Shown here: piece by piece, positions 1 to 9,599 of the stretch | Position numbering within the stretch: position 1 is the stretch's first letter | Layout: each line of letters starts with the position of its first letter | Source: Welwitschia mirabilis | Lineage: Eukaryota > Gnetophyta > Gnetopsida > Welwitschiales | Direction of reading: 5' to 3' | Assembly (NCBI GenBank): GCA_051453625.1 | Contig: JBOZIK010000001.1 | Coordinates: 213,880,236-213,922,581 of the forward strand | Length of the DNA stretch: 42,346 nt | Translations under genes and position numbers: made by a program | Notes under the pieces: generated by a model | The model's database searches: none | Told to the model about the DNA's origin: nothing | What the model saw: only the letters and a program-made list of their open reading frames with translations

Positions 1-589
1 CTAACTCTGAGCCTAGTGCCTTCATTGGGATTATGACATTCGGGTGAACTCCCGTCTATACTAGCGTGTGTTTTTCTGCAAGTTATATCATTTACAAGTT
101 TATCTAAGGATTTCAAAATTGCATAAATTCGCACCGTCACAAATATGTTAGAGAAAAAAATGAAGAGAAAACAAAATCTTTTCTAATTGTTTTTCTTATA
201 TTTTCTTCAAATCTATAAAATATCAACTCTTATAGGAAGGTTTAATATTCTATTCTAGATAATATTTGTAAAGAAAGAAAGAAAATAAAGAAGGAAAAAT
301 AAATGAATAAAAGAAAAAACAACATAAAATACAAAGAATTCACTAGATTATATTCCATTAATTAAGTGGTAGATATGATCAACACTAATCTACTCTTAAG
401 AAAAAAAAGAAAATGAAGATAACGGTTAGTTGAATTACCACCTAGAAAATGGACCAATTACTAGAAGAAAAGATAATGAAATGGAGAAACTAAAGAAAAG
501 AACTAATAAAAAAACAAAAAAAAGGAACTAAAAAGGGTTATGAAAATATAATTTTTATGCATGCCCCAATATATCTACCATGCTACTAT
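1..589 (-). mobile_element. Leader / pre-gag region of Athila-like element C
   Basis: This stretch lies just inside the primer-binding site at 590-607, so on the minus strand it is the untranslated leader (and perhaps the very start of gag) of a gypsy element whose body continues beyond the left window edge. It is rich in A and G runs, as are the equivalent leaders at 11251-11809 and 15301-15999. Positions 1-140 are clearly richer in G+C and CpG than the rest of the window, which suggests less decay or a different origin. There is no open frame of note. Confidence 0.5.
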
Positions 590-607
590 TCCTCATAATG
601 ATAACAA
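590..607 (-). other. Decayed tRNA-Asp-type primer-binding site of element C
   Basis: On the minus strand these 18 bases resemble TGGCGCCGTTGCCGGGGA, the complement of the plant tRNA-Asp 3' end used as primer by Athila-type elements. The match needs one C deletion and one or two transversions; the other changes are C to T or G to A. It is weaker than the sites of A and B, but it has the same distance to an LTR beginning with GCTATTT, as in element B. Confidence 0.55.
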
Positions 608-610
608 AAA

Positions 611-1911
611 GCTATTTGTGGTGAAATCTAACTATGCTTATATGTGGTATTAATATATGATAATATGAAAGATCATCTTATGGATACAAAGCTTATGTGA
701 CCAAATCCAGACTTTTATTAAAAAAAACTAGAATTGCCAATTTATATTATAGTCTCAATGTCATTCTTTCATAAGAATGGATGTGGTGAACTATAAATTA
801 AAAAAGCATAAAAAAATGAGTAATAGTTTTTAAAATATAAAATAAATATTAATAATGAAATGTGGATTTAATATTTAGCATTTTAATTTTAAAGATAAAA
901 ACAGTCTTCACTAATCTCATGTAGATTCACTCCCTAATTTTAATGGTTTATGCTATCAATTAAGATCAAGTATAGTGGCATATCTGCATCCATCATATGG
1001 GTGTTGGTAATGTCTTTAAGTCATTTTAGCTTTTACAAAAATTATATTATAAGCATAAAAAGTAGATTTCAATTAAGATTAATCAAATAAAGATTCAGGT
1101 TATGAAATTAAAGTGTAAACAAGAAGAATCACATATGAAATATAAAAGTAATTAATGTGCCTTAGCTAAATCTAAGCATAAAAAATATAAATCAATCATA
1201 TCTTGATATAAAAGTGATAAGGAAAAACATGGAACACTTTATTCTCAAATAAGTAAAAGCATATAATTATTAAAAATCACTTAATGCTAATACAAGAAAC
1301 ATAATTGTAGCTTGGATGTTNNNNNNNNNNNNNNNNNNNNNNNNNNNNNNNNNNNNNNNNNNNNNNNNNNNNNNNNNNNNNNNNNNNNNNNNNNNNNNNN
1401 NNNNNNNNNNNNNNNNNNNNTGTTTAGAAATAACTCATGACCAAAGCTCTAATAATTTCTTTGTATTAATCTGATAATGAAGCAAATTGATCCTCAAATA
1501 TACCAAAATAACCTATTTATAAGATAATTTAGGATTATATATTAGGGTGCGCAAGGCCTAATGGGGTTATTCTTTACTCATGGCTACACTTTGAAGGGTT
1601 TTCTTAGAAAATATTCATTATTTAGTAACTAATTTTAGCTACCCTTCAGATAGATTACTTGCATTAACAAGGATTAAGAATATAAGTATTAATCTATTTT
1701 ATGTATAGAATCTAGCATCATAAATTCTAGAATTAACATCATCATCCTTTTAAATCATTAAATCCTTAGCCTCTATCACAACGCTTTAAATCATACTACT
1801 AACTTGCAAAAATAATAATGTGAAGGAAAATTACTAGTATAACTAAACTTTATATATCATTAAGAATGATAATGCATAAAAATATGGTAATAGACAACTA
1901 ATCATGCTAAC
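611..1911 (-). repeat. 5' LTR of Athila-like element C (contains an N gap)
   Basis: The segment follows primer-binding site C. It shares blocks with LTR B: the terminal GCTATTT, and 994-1029 against about 16343-16380 (catatgggtgttggtaatg versus cacatgagtattagtaaga). The right end is placed at the CATGCTAACATG motif near 1900-1911, which matches CATGTTAACATG at the end of both element A LTRs. The part after the gap (1421-1890) was assigned by position rather than by clear alignment. The LTR appears to abut the truncated RT of element B, so C may have inserted there. Confidence 0.5.
1321..1420. other. Assembly gap, 100 N
   Basis: Exactly 100 N, the usual placeholder for a gap of unknown size. 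It falls inside LTR C, so the true LTR length is unknown. Confidence 0.99.
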
Positions 1912-1944
1912 ATGGCCTAGATAACTTGATGTAAATATTACTTT

Positions 1945-2213
1945 TTTTAAATATATCACTGAAATGTAGTAAGATAGAAATCAAAGGGAATTTATTTATA
2001 CGCAAATGTTCCATAAGGGTAGATGAATGTGATTTTATATTAATCCTTAAGAGAAATTTTTATTTAATTATATTTTGATTATCCATCTAAGAAATAGTAA
2101 AAAGGATATCTGAAAAGCTATTTCAAGATCTAGTTAAATAATATAAGAGGAAAGTGATTCTTTTTTGATATAACATTAAGTTTTTGATAATATATTCATA
2201 TTTTTCATTTTAT
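1945..2213 (-). pseudogene. Element B reverse transcriptase, middle part (left of the nested insertion)
   Basis: Read on the minus strand from 2213 leftwards, this is the middle of a gypsy RT. In order there is a block like IDYRKLN (seen as IYYQKLN), then NHFPL, then a block like YYFLDGYSGYNQI (seen as YYFLDG followed by a stop and SKYN), then TFIYPYGTFAYK, and finally TTFQ near 1955. In related elements the next motif is RCM; here homology stops and a different sequence begins. The upstream part of the same RT is found at 13167-13420, beyond element A. There are several in-frame stops, so it is non-functional. Part of the catalytic aspartate region (motif A, FLDG) survives. Confidence 0.8.
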
Positions 2214-3568
2214 CATAAGCGCAATATTCATAGTTTACAAATATTTAAACTAAGTTTACACTTAGTTATCATTCTTCTTTAGGGATAACATGGGTAGTGA
2301 TTTAGAATTGCATCAACTTAAAGTTAATGTAAGTTAAAAAATTTTAGGGAAAAAAAAGAAGAGAAATAGATGATTTTTAGAGTTTTATTAAAACTTCAAA
2401 TTGAGAGAGGAGAGAAGTAAAATAACTTCAAGTCTTCACTAATTCATTCTAAGTAATTCTCTACTCTAGAGTTATCCAAATCTATTCCTATAACACACTT
2501 AAAACCATCAAGTGTTTTCAGTCCAAATAATGGTCACATTATCTAATTCACCTTATGAACAATGGTAAACTCAATTGTCACATAATCTTCAAAGCCTTAA
2601 ACCATAATAAAAAGTAAAGATCCTAAGTACTTAAGATCTATAACTTAAAATAATAAATTCAAGTATTAAAAAAAGCTTACTCAAATTGTATAAAGCTTTA
2701 ATGGTTAAGCTACTTTCTAAACATTTCAAATATAAAATGATGCATGATTTAAAATTTAAAAAAAACTTATATATTATAGGAAAAAACTTTATAATAAATA
2801 AAGAAAGATGCTGATAAATGCCTTAAGTGATTTCTAAATACTAGCTCACTCCCCTAAAGAGTTAATTAGAAAGCCATCACAATTGAAACTATAAGATTCT
2901 ATAATTTTTTAAATTCCAAGATGATAGAATGAAGGGTTCCCGACCATTTTATAGGAAGAGATGGAGGAGGGGATGGTTACAAGTACTTGTCTTATAACAT
3001 TAGGCAGATAGTTACATCATCATAAAATTAGGTAGGATGATTTGTCTTATTTTTCAACTAGTAAAGATTCCTATGTCAATGCCAACACTTGGCTTTAGAG
3101 TGTAATAACTACTATCAACCACTGTTAATGTCATATGTCTCCACCATCATCCTACTTAGCCTTACCAAATTTCGCTCTATGAGTTCTAGTTATTACCATC
3201 ACAGGTCATCAAGAATGTAAGTTAATTTTTATGTGGAATTAGATTAACCACATAACTACATCTAATTTAATCCTCCATGAAAAGCTAGAAATGTGAGTTT
3301 TGAGGCAATTTATGCAACTAAACTAGTAATGTCAGTATATCTAAATGGCAAAACTAGTGTTTTGAATTTGATGATGTTTATTTTAAGTGAGTTTTTTTAA
3401 TTCAGTATAATCATCCTAAGAATGTCATGGGAAACTAATAAGTTTATAATTTAATGTGAAAATCAATGGAAGACATGTTTATGTGATAAAATTAATGATA
3501 TTACTATCTTTTATTAAGATTAATTAGTTATTTAACTTGATTATAATATTAATTTTTACATGTTAACA
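2214..3568 (-). repeat. 3' LTR of element A
   Basis: This direct repeat matches 11832-13166 along its length. Shared blocks include aaactaagttt near 2248, the segment ctaaagag ... aaagccatcac near 2853, and the terminal palindrome TGTTAACA at 3561-3568. The left end is set at about 2214, where RT homology of element B stops; that end is more diverged than the corresponding end of the other copy, so it is uncertain by several bases. On the minus strand the LTR starts TGTTAACATG. A purine-rich stretch just inside it (minus strand, CTTAAGAGG at about 3571-3579) may be the eroded polypurine tract. Confidence 0.8.
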
Positions 3569-4945
3569 TACCTCTTAAGTAGTATTTTACTACTTCCTTA
3601 GCAAAAAGTTAATAATAAAATGGTTAAATATGAAAAAATTATCTATGTCAAAAGTGCTCAAGTGTGTGAATAATGAAACTCAAAAATGTTTTGGATGATA
3701 TTTTTGTAATTAAGACATTGAAATGAAATTTTTTTTCATTAAAACTAGATGTCATGCCCTCAATCAAAAGTCAACTTTGTCCTCAAAGTTATATAGTGAA
3801 AAATATTTAAGATATTTGAGAACATAAGCCTCAGAAAGAATCACAAAGAGTTCTTTGATTGAAAATTATGAAACTATGCTAAGAGAAAGAAAATAACTAA
3901 CTATAATAAAATACAAAGAAAAAGAAAAAACTAACTATAGAAAAACAATGCTAAGTGAAAGGTCTATTAATAAAAATAGTTTATGCCTTATGAGTTATTT
4001 CTCATGAGAATGTCGACGAAGTGTAGTGAAGTGGTATGGAGTAAAATGATAAATGAATCAAATGGAGTAAACCATTAAATAATTAATAAATAAGTAAAAT
4101 TTTATAAGATAATTATCCTTTATTATATTTTGTATTTTTATTAGATTGCGATATCAACCAAGCAAGGTTTTAACTAAGTAACTTATATGAATTCAAGGAT
4201 ATGTTAGCGAATCATAAGTATAAAGGTTAAGAAATAATAGTTTACATAAATCCTCTGATTCCCTACTTTTTCATTCTTTTATTTTCCATTTTTATCTTTA
4301 CATATGTCCTTAGTTTTAAGCCTTTGAATCACATTAAGCATCTAGTCTTATGACATTTTTTTAACCAATAGAGTTAAGTATGTTATTTTATGAAAAAATT
4401 AGTGCTACGTTTCTAGCAAGTGTTGATAGCCCTAATGTAAATGAACATGTTGCAATTAGATTCTTAGACCTACATTGTTAGTAAGCATTCATAACTATAA
4501 TATAATTAACTAAATCCAATTAAGTGATTAATGTTATGTACATTTATGGAAGAGATAAATTATTTTATTTTATTCATCTTCTCATAATCAATTTTATGCA
4601 CATTAGGTAATCATTGATTTATTAGCCTAGTCAAGATAAATCTTATCCCATTCAAAGAATTTATAATTAAGATATAAATTTAAAGGTAAATCCCACATTT
4701 TTAATCAAATCTTACTGAAATCAAAGGCCCTACATGAGTACATCCTTAATGAACACACTTGAAATAAGTGTACTTTTTCTAAAAAACTCATAAGTAAAGT
4801 TGATCTTTATCATTACTTAAGTAATAATTTGATCACTTATTATTAATTTTTATTTAAGGGCCTCTAAACTAGATCAGTACATCTCATAAATTCATAAGTG
4901 CTATAATAGATGAATGATAGTACTTTAGGTAGTTTTCATTAGCTT
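3569..4945. other. Non-coding stretch between integrase and 3' LTR of element A
   Basis: Some Athila-type elements carry an extra, envelope-like frame in this position. Here I see no open frame, no transmembrane-like run and no recognisable domain on either strand, only AT-rich sequence. It may be a dead remnant of such a frame or plain 3' untranslated sequence. Confidence 0.5.
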
Positions 4946-4949
4946 TAAA

Positions 4950-5960
4950 TAGTTGTTTATTTTTATGATTTCCTATGAGAAATACTCCATAAGGCAAAAC
5001 CTTCTTTATTAAAAATGATCCTTTCCACTTAATAATTAGTTTGTCTAGAAAAATATACAAGCATGAGTTATGAAGAAAAACTAGTTCACCCTCCTTAAAA
5101 GTTTTCTTAATGATGAGTTAATCATAGAATTTTTTCATCCTCTCTTTATTTGTTCTCATGTTTTCATAAGCATCATTCCTAATTTCATCTGATTCATTAA
5201 GTTATATGACCCTACATTTCCTTATAGCTTCCAAATTTAAGATCATATTTTTGATCATCCAATATGCTTTATGCTCAAGTTCTATAGGTAGATGATAAGA
5301 TTTTCTGTAGACTAGTATAAATGGAAACATTTCTAAGGGAGTTTTATAAGTAGTGTGACAATTCCATAAGACATCATTAAGCTTAAAGGACTAGTTTTTT
5401 GGATTTAGTTAACTACCTTTACAAAATTTTCTTAATATTCCTATTTTTAATCTCAAGTTAGCCACTAGTTTAGAGGTGATAAGGTGTTACTACTTTGTGA
5501 GTTACCCCATATTTAGCAAGAAGGTTATTGATTTTTTTTGTTGTAGAAATATGTTCTTCTTTTAGTAATTAAAGTTTGTGGATAGCCAAATTGCATTAAG
5601 ATATTTTCATTAAAGGATTTTATCAGCATTTATGCATTATATAATTAATAAGCAAAAGCGTCAACCCATTTTATTATGTAGTCCATACGAACTAGAATGT
5701 ACTAATTCTTGTTTGAAGTTGGATAAGGGATCTAAAAATCAATTTCCCAAATGTCAAAGGGTTTAACTACAAGAATGGGATTTAGAGGAATAATTTATCT
5801 TCATAAAGATATCATAATCTTTGGGAATTATGATAAGATTTATAGTAAAGATAGAAATCTTTAAAAATAGAAGGCCAATAAAAACCATAATGAACTTTTG
5901 TAGTGATTTTATTTGCTACTTAATGACTCCACAAACCTCAACATGATAATGATTAACAAT
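4950..5960 (-). pseudogene. Integrase of element A (zinc finger, core and C-terminal domain remnants)
   Basis: On the minus strand, from right to left, there is a zinc-finger region with FYWPSIFKDF followed by a degraded CxxCQR block (seen as YHNSQRL) around 5840-5910. Next is the start of the catalytic core, around FDIWGIDF (seen with frameshifts at about 5740), and a block like YVSKWVEA (seen as NKMG) near 5670. The signature TYKTPLEMFPFILVYR and YHLPIELEHKAYW follow near 5250-5350, then ESDEIRNDAYENM near 5160-5200, and finally KWKGSF with KVLPYGVFLIG near 4970-5030. The ELEHKAYW phrase is highly characteristic of plant Athila/Tat integrases. Stops and frameshifts are numerous, so no enzyme is made. 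Neighbouring RNase H lies immediately upstream in the same sense. Confidence 0.88.
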
Positions 5961-6560
5961 GTTATGGATTTTTGTTTGAAAAACACAGTTATGAATGAAT
6001 TAGTCTAGGAAGTACCTAAAAAGATATTGGCTATTCCAAAATAGGTATTTAACCTACTTTATGAATCTCTTTCTATCATGAGAAGTTCAATGAAAGGAAT
6101 GATTTTGAAGACTAGGTAGTTAGTAATATCTACAAATCAAGGTTATTCCTTAATTAAAAAGGAATACTCATCTTAGGATGTGTCATTAATGGAAAGGAAT
6201 GTTTGCATATTCTCTTAAGCTAATCAAGAAAGATGATCTATAACTATGTTATTAAAACCCTTTTTAGATTTAATATGTAAGATAAATTCCTACAGAAGGA
6301 GAATCCATGTGTTTAATCTCAATTTTGAATCCTTTTTGATAAAAAGATGTTTAAAGGTTAAATGATTAGTGTAGGTGGTTACCTTAAATCCTAAAAAATA
6401 TTACCTAAGTTTTTCTAAGGAAAGGATTATAGCTAGTAGCTCTTTCTTTGTAATAATATAGTTTAATTAAGTCTCATTCAAAGCTTTACTAGCATAATAA
6501 ATTACAACTGGTTTTCTATCTATAATTTATTTGAAAATCACTCTAACCATGTAATCACTA
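5961..6560 (-). pseudogene. RNase H domain of element A
   Basis: On the minus strand 6350-6480 reads KKELLAIILSLEKLR, a stop, YFLGFKVTTYTNHLTF. This matches the gypsy RNase H block ELLAVVxALEKFRxYLxGxKVxVYTDH, with the catalytic aspartate of TDH changed to asparagine. Further left, near 6215-6330, LLL-stop-EFILHIKSKKG and IVIDHLS match the end of the domain (LLLQEFxLxIxxKKGxENxVADHLSRL). The CAA/CAG-to-stop and GAC-to-AAC changes fit cytosine deamination. Sequence between 5961 and 6200 is linker towards integrase with little recognisable. Confidence 0.85.
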
Positions 6561-6589
6561 ACATTACATCTAATCTTAAAATGTAACTT

Positions 6590-7440
6590 CAAATTAAGGG
6601 GTTAAATGATTAGGATCAAACTCATTTTTTTAAGTTATTTAAAGGCTTATTGACATTTGAGGATCTAGTTAAAAGTGGCATCTTTATTTAAAAAATTACA
6701 TAATGACTTAGAGATTTTATTGAAATCCTTAATAAACCTATTAGAATATACTACAGATGCTAAGAAAGATCTAATATATTTTGGTTTTGATAAGTTGATA
6801 AGTGTGTAATTACAAAAACCTTTACAAGATCTACTTAGATTTGTTTCATAAAGATGATATGTCCTAGAACTATGCCTTCATTAATCATAAAGTGGCATTT
6901 TTCCTAGTTGAACACAAGGATTTTTTTAATATATCACTCAAAGATACATTTAATTTATGCAAATAGTGGTTAAAGGAGATTTCATAGACTAAGAAGTTAC
7001 TCATAAATACTTCAACACCTGAGTCTAATAAATCAAAAAATATTCCAATCATGCAACATTAGAAAGTGGTAGGTATATTGCATAATCCAAAGGATATTCA
7101 TTTGCAAGTAAACGCTTCATAGGAGTAAGTGAATGTAGTTTATATTAGTCCTTAGAGGTAATTTTAATTTGATTATAACCTAAGTACCATCTAAGAAATA
7201 GTAAAATGGATGCCTTACAAGTTACTCTAGGATTTAATTAGAAAAAGATAGAGGAAAGTAATCTTTTTTGAGATGGCATATAATTTTTTATAGTCAATTC
7301 ACAATCTTAATTTTACTATAGGACTAGTAGGGATAAGTTTGTTATACTTATTTAAAATAAGGTAATTTCTTCTTTTTTAGCCATAGTTTGATCACCTCAT
7401 TTTTAACTACCTCTTTTAAGATTAGGTAGATAATCGTATT
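6590..7440 (-). pseudogene. Reverse transcriptase of element A, first copy
   Basis: On the minus strand the domain starts near 7425 with ILKEVVKNEVIKL and then lacks about 25 residues that are present in the second copy. Next come TTFTYSYEAFTCK with SFGLCN (7075-7140) and IPTTF-stop-CCMIGIFFDLL (about 7030-7080). GVEVFMSNF follows, where families have EVFMDDF, so the second of the paired catalytic aspartates reads N and the first S. Then come EKCHFMINEGIVLGHII (6860-6910) and IRSFLA with SNRFIKDFNKISKSL (6690-6780), the RT thumb and connection region. The alignment is unmistakable for Athila/Tat RT, but every frame is broken. The right edge is fused to unrelated sequence at about 7425-7440. 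Confidence 0.87.
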
Positions 7441-7608
7441 ATCACTGGGAGATAAGTCAAAAGAAATTTGGATTTCATGTTTCTTATTCGCTATAAGATC
7501 TCTAAGATTGACATGAGTATTGGGTTGAAAATTAGTGGTAGTAGGAGTTTCAGTAACAAGGGGTGAATTTGATGAGACAGGTTTAAGCTTTTGGGCTAAG
7601 ATAGACAT
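7348..7608 (-). pseudogene. 86-codon open frame: unknown segment fused to the RT start
   Basis: This is the longest clean frame inside element A. Its C-terminal third (LILKEVVKNEVIKL) is the beginning of the gypsy RT. Its first 55 or so residues, beginning MSILAQKLKPVSSNSP and including NTHVNLRDLIANKKHEIQ, are not RT, protease or gag as far as I recognise. Immediately before the RT block in the second copy (8320-8400) the sequence is different, so the fusion point lies at about 7425-7440. The unknown part has no stops, unlike everything around it. It could be chance, a captured host fragment or a later insertion. I do not claim that it is expressed. Confidence 0.35.
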
Positions 7609-7837
7609 GGTAGCAAAATCAGACTCTGCAGAAATAAAATTGGAAATTGCAGGAATCTGAAAATATTAGATACCTTTGCTATTTTTACCTATTTTTATTA
7701 CTCTCTCTAGTATTTTTCTTTCTTATCATATTTAACCATTCATGATCTATCTTGAATCTACAAAAGTACTATCCCTGTCATCGCCCAGATGACATCTTGG
7801 ATGACAGAAACATAGAACCACAAAAAAGAAAAAAGTA
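7609..7837. other. Unassigned sequence between duplicated RT parts
   Basis: This is not recognisable as gypsy pol. The last 80 bases (from about 7760) contain ccctgtcatcgcccagatga and are richer in G+C than the neighbourhood. It ends at an N gap and may belong to an insertion or to a misplaced contig end. Confidence 0.4.
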
Positions 7838-7937
7838 NNNNNNNNNNNNNNNNNNNNNNNNNNNNNNNNNNNNNNNNNNNNNNNNNNNNNNNNNNNNNNN
7901 NNNNNNNNNNNNNNNNNNNNNNNNNNNNNNNNNNNNN
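7838..7937. other. Assembly gap, 100 N
   Basis: Exactly 100 N, probably of unknown true size. It separates two related but non-identical copies of the RT start, so the join across it should not be trusted. Confidence 0.99.
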
Positions 7938-8400
7938 TGGCATTCATTTGTAGGTGAATGTTCTATAGGGACATATGAATGTAGTTTTATTTTGAAACTC
8001 AAGGGAAATTTAAATTTAATCATAACTTGAGTATCCATCTAAGAAATACTAAAATAAATTATCAATAAGTTTTTTAAGATTTGATTAAAAAAATGTAGAG
8101 AAGAGTTATCCTTTCTTGAGATGATGTTTAATTTTCTATATTCAATACACATTATTCATTTTACTATGAATATAATAGGGATACGTTCATTAGATATAAG
8201 GTTAATTCCTACTTTTTAAGTCACATTATAAGTTGGACTAATTCATTTGCTATCTCAAAGAGGATATATAATCTCATTATCGATAAGTTTAATAACCTCA
8301 TTTTTAACTACCTCTTTTAAGATTGGATTTATCCAACTGTAGGATTTTCTAGATGGCTTAAAATTAACTTCTAATTAAATATGATGCATATGAATGTTAG
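7938..8400 (-). pseudogene. Reverse transcriptase N-terminal half, second copy in element A
   Basis: On the minus strand from 8400 leftwards: ILKEVVKNEVIKLIDNEIIYPL (quoted in part) near 8260-8325, then blocks for DSxWxSP and VPKKGG, then GINLISNE near 8190. Next comes the YRKLN region, and TTFICPYRTFTYK with a MPF-like end at 7938-7985, directly against the gap. It covers the same part of RT as 7075-7440 but is only about three-quarters identical to it, so the two are not overlapping ends of one read. This copy continues naturally into protease and gag to its right. Confidence 0.82.
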
Positions 8401-8689
8401 GATCAATGCTCCTAATGTCTAGGGTCCATCCTATTTTTTCTTATTCTTCCTTAAGAGTTTAAGTAATTAATCATCTTAAGGCTAGGTTAAGGAAGATTTT
8501 ATAAATACTAGAAAGTTGGGATTATCCACTAAGAAAGAATATTTTAAATCATTGAATAAGGGCTGAAGTTCTAGGTTAATTTTGTTTAGAAAATGAGGCA
8601 TGATTTCTAAAAGATATCTAAGTTATCATTTTTGAGAGAGTGGTAAATGGATTATTGGCTTTGAAAAATGGTTTCTATCTTGTTTAAAT
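8401..8689 (-). pseudogene. Protease-to-RT linker of element A
   Basis: This is the expected linker between protease and RT in gypsy elements. Minus-strand translation gives no conserved motif that I can name; the equivalent region of element B lies at 13421-13689 and shares scattered blocks (for example gatgcatatgaatgttagga at about 8382 against gcatatgaagtgcatctaaa at about 13380). Confidence 0.5.
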
Positions 8690-9070
8690 GACCTACACTT
8701 CATCATTTGATGAAAATTCCATGGCATTATAAATGTTTAATTCTATGATTATTTTGCTAATAAAAATATTCAATAGCCCATTCCTATAGTTGATTAAGGC
8801 ATTTAAAGGTTTTAAAATAGTCTTCCTAAAATAATAGGCACTGATTGGTTTTTTTAGGCTTCCATGTCCAAAACCAGAAATTCCATCAAGAAGTAGCAAT
8901 TATCAACTCTAATAATAATATAATTTATGACTCCTAATGATTTTTTTAATTGAATTATTAGCTAACTAGAGTTGAAGTTTCATATTTTTAATCCCTTCTA
9001 AGCCTAACATTTTTCAGGTTTCATATGGAGTAAATTCACATTAGCTCCTAAGTCTAATAAAGCTGGGTTA
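8690..9070 (-). pseudogene. Aspartic protease of element A
   Basis: Minus-strand reading near 9040-9060 gives LLDLGANVNLLHM, the Athila-type active-site block (family: ALLDLGASVNLxPxSVY) with the aspartate retained. It is followed by a decayed LQLADRSVKxPxGIIEDVLVKVD region, read as SLGVINYIIIRVDNCYF near 8890-8940. Then come FLVLDMEA and SVPIILGRLF near 8830-8870 (family VLDMEEDxxxPIILGRPFL). The last part, near 8690-8800, is a 68-codon open stretch in another frame, produced by a frameshift. Stops and shifts mean no active enzyme. Confidence 0.85.
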
Positions 9071-9599
9071 AGTTGCTTATTACCTATGGAAATTGTGATA
9101 CTGTGGCATTCAAGATCTATATATTTGATTGGATATTACTTTTGAAGGATTACACTTATTTACTGTGCTAGGAAAACTTTTCACTTTACATTCATGTACC
9201 TCTTTAAACTGCACATATATTTGAGGGATTTTTTATAGAAAGGTACTTACTTAATGGCTTCTAAATGAGGGATGTTTACCTTAACTTCTTTATAAACTTT
9301 TAGAGCCTCTAACTATTTTTTCATTGTATTGTCCTTCCTAATTTATTAAGGAATAGGAAAGGATTCCTTGTATATGGGTAGAGGTTCCTCATTCCTATCA
9401 TTTTCTTTATCTTTTATGGGGAGTGGTTTTTCCTTGACTTTATTTTACATAAGTGTATTTTCTAATTCTTTTTACTCTTAAGGTATATGGAGTTACTTTA
9501 TTCTAGGTGTTCTACACCTTTAGTAAGTATAACTTCCTTTAGATTTGGTTGAGCACTAATGAGAAGTTTTCCTATTTTCATTTAGTTTAGGGTAAACAG
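9071..9599 (-). pseudogene. Gag-to-protease spacer of element A
   Basis: This is a low-complexity, charged linker region as found between gag and protease in Athila-type polyproteins. I can see no catalytic motif; the corresponding segment of element B (14076-14600) is alignable in places, for example the block near 9250-9330 (ggatgtttaccttaacttct) against 14318-14340. Confidence 0.5.

Noticed and set aside
3569-4945. Envelope-like gene of Athila elements
   Set aside because: The position is right but there is no open frame, signal peptide or membrane segment to support it.
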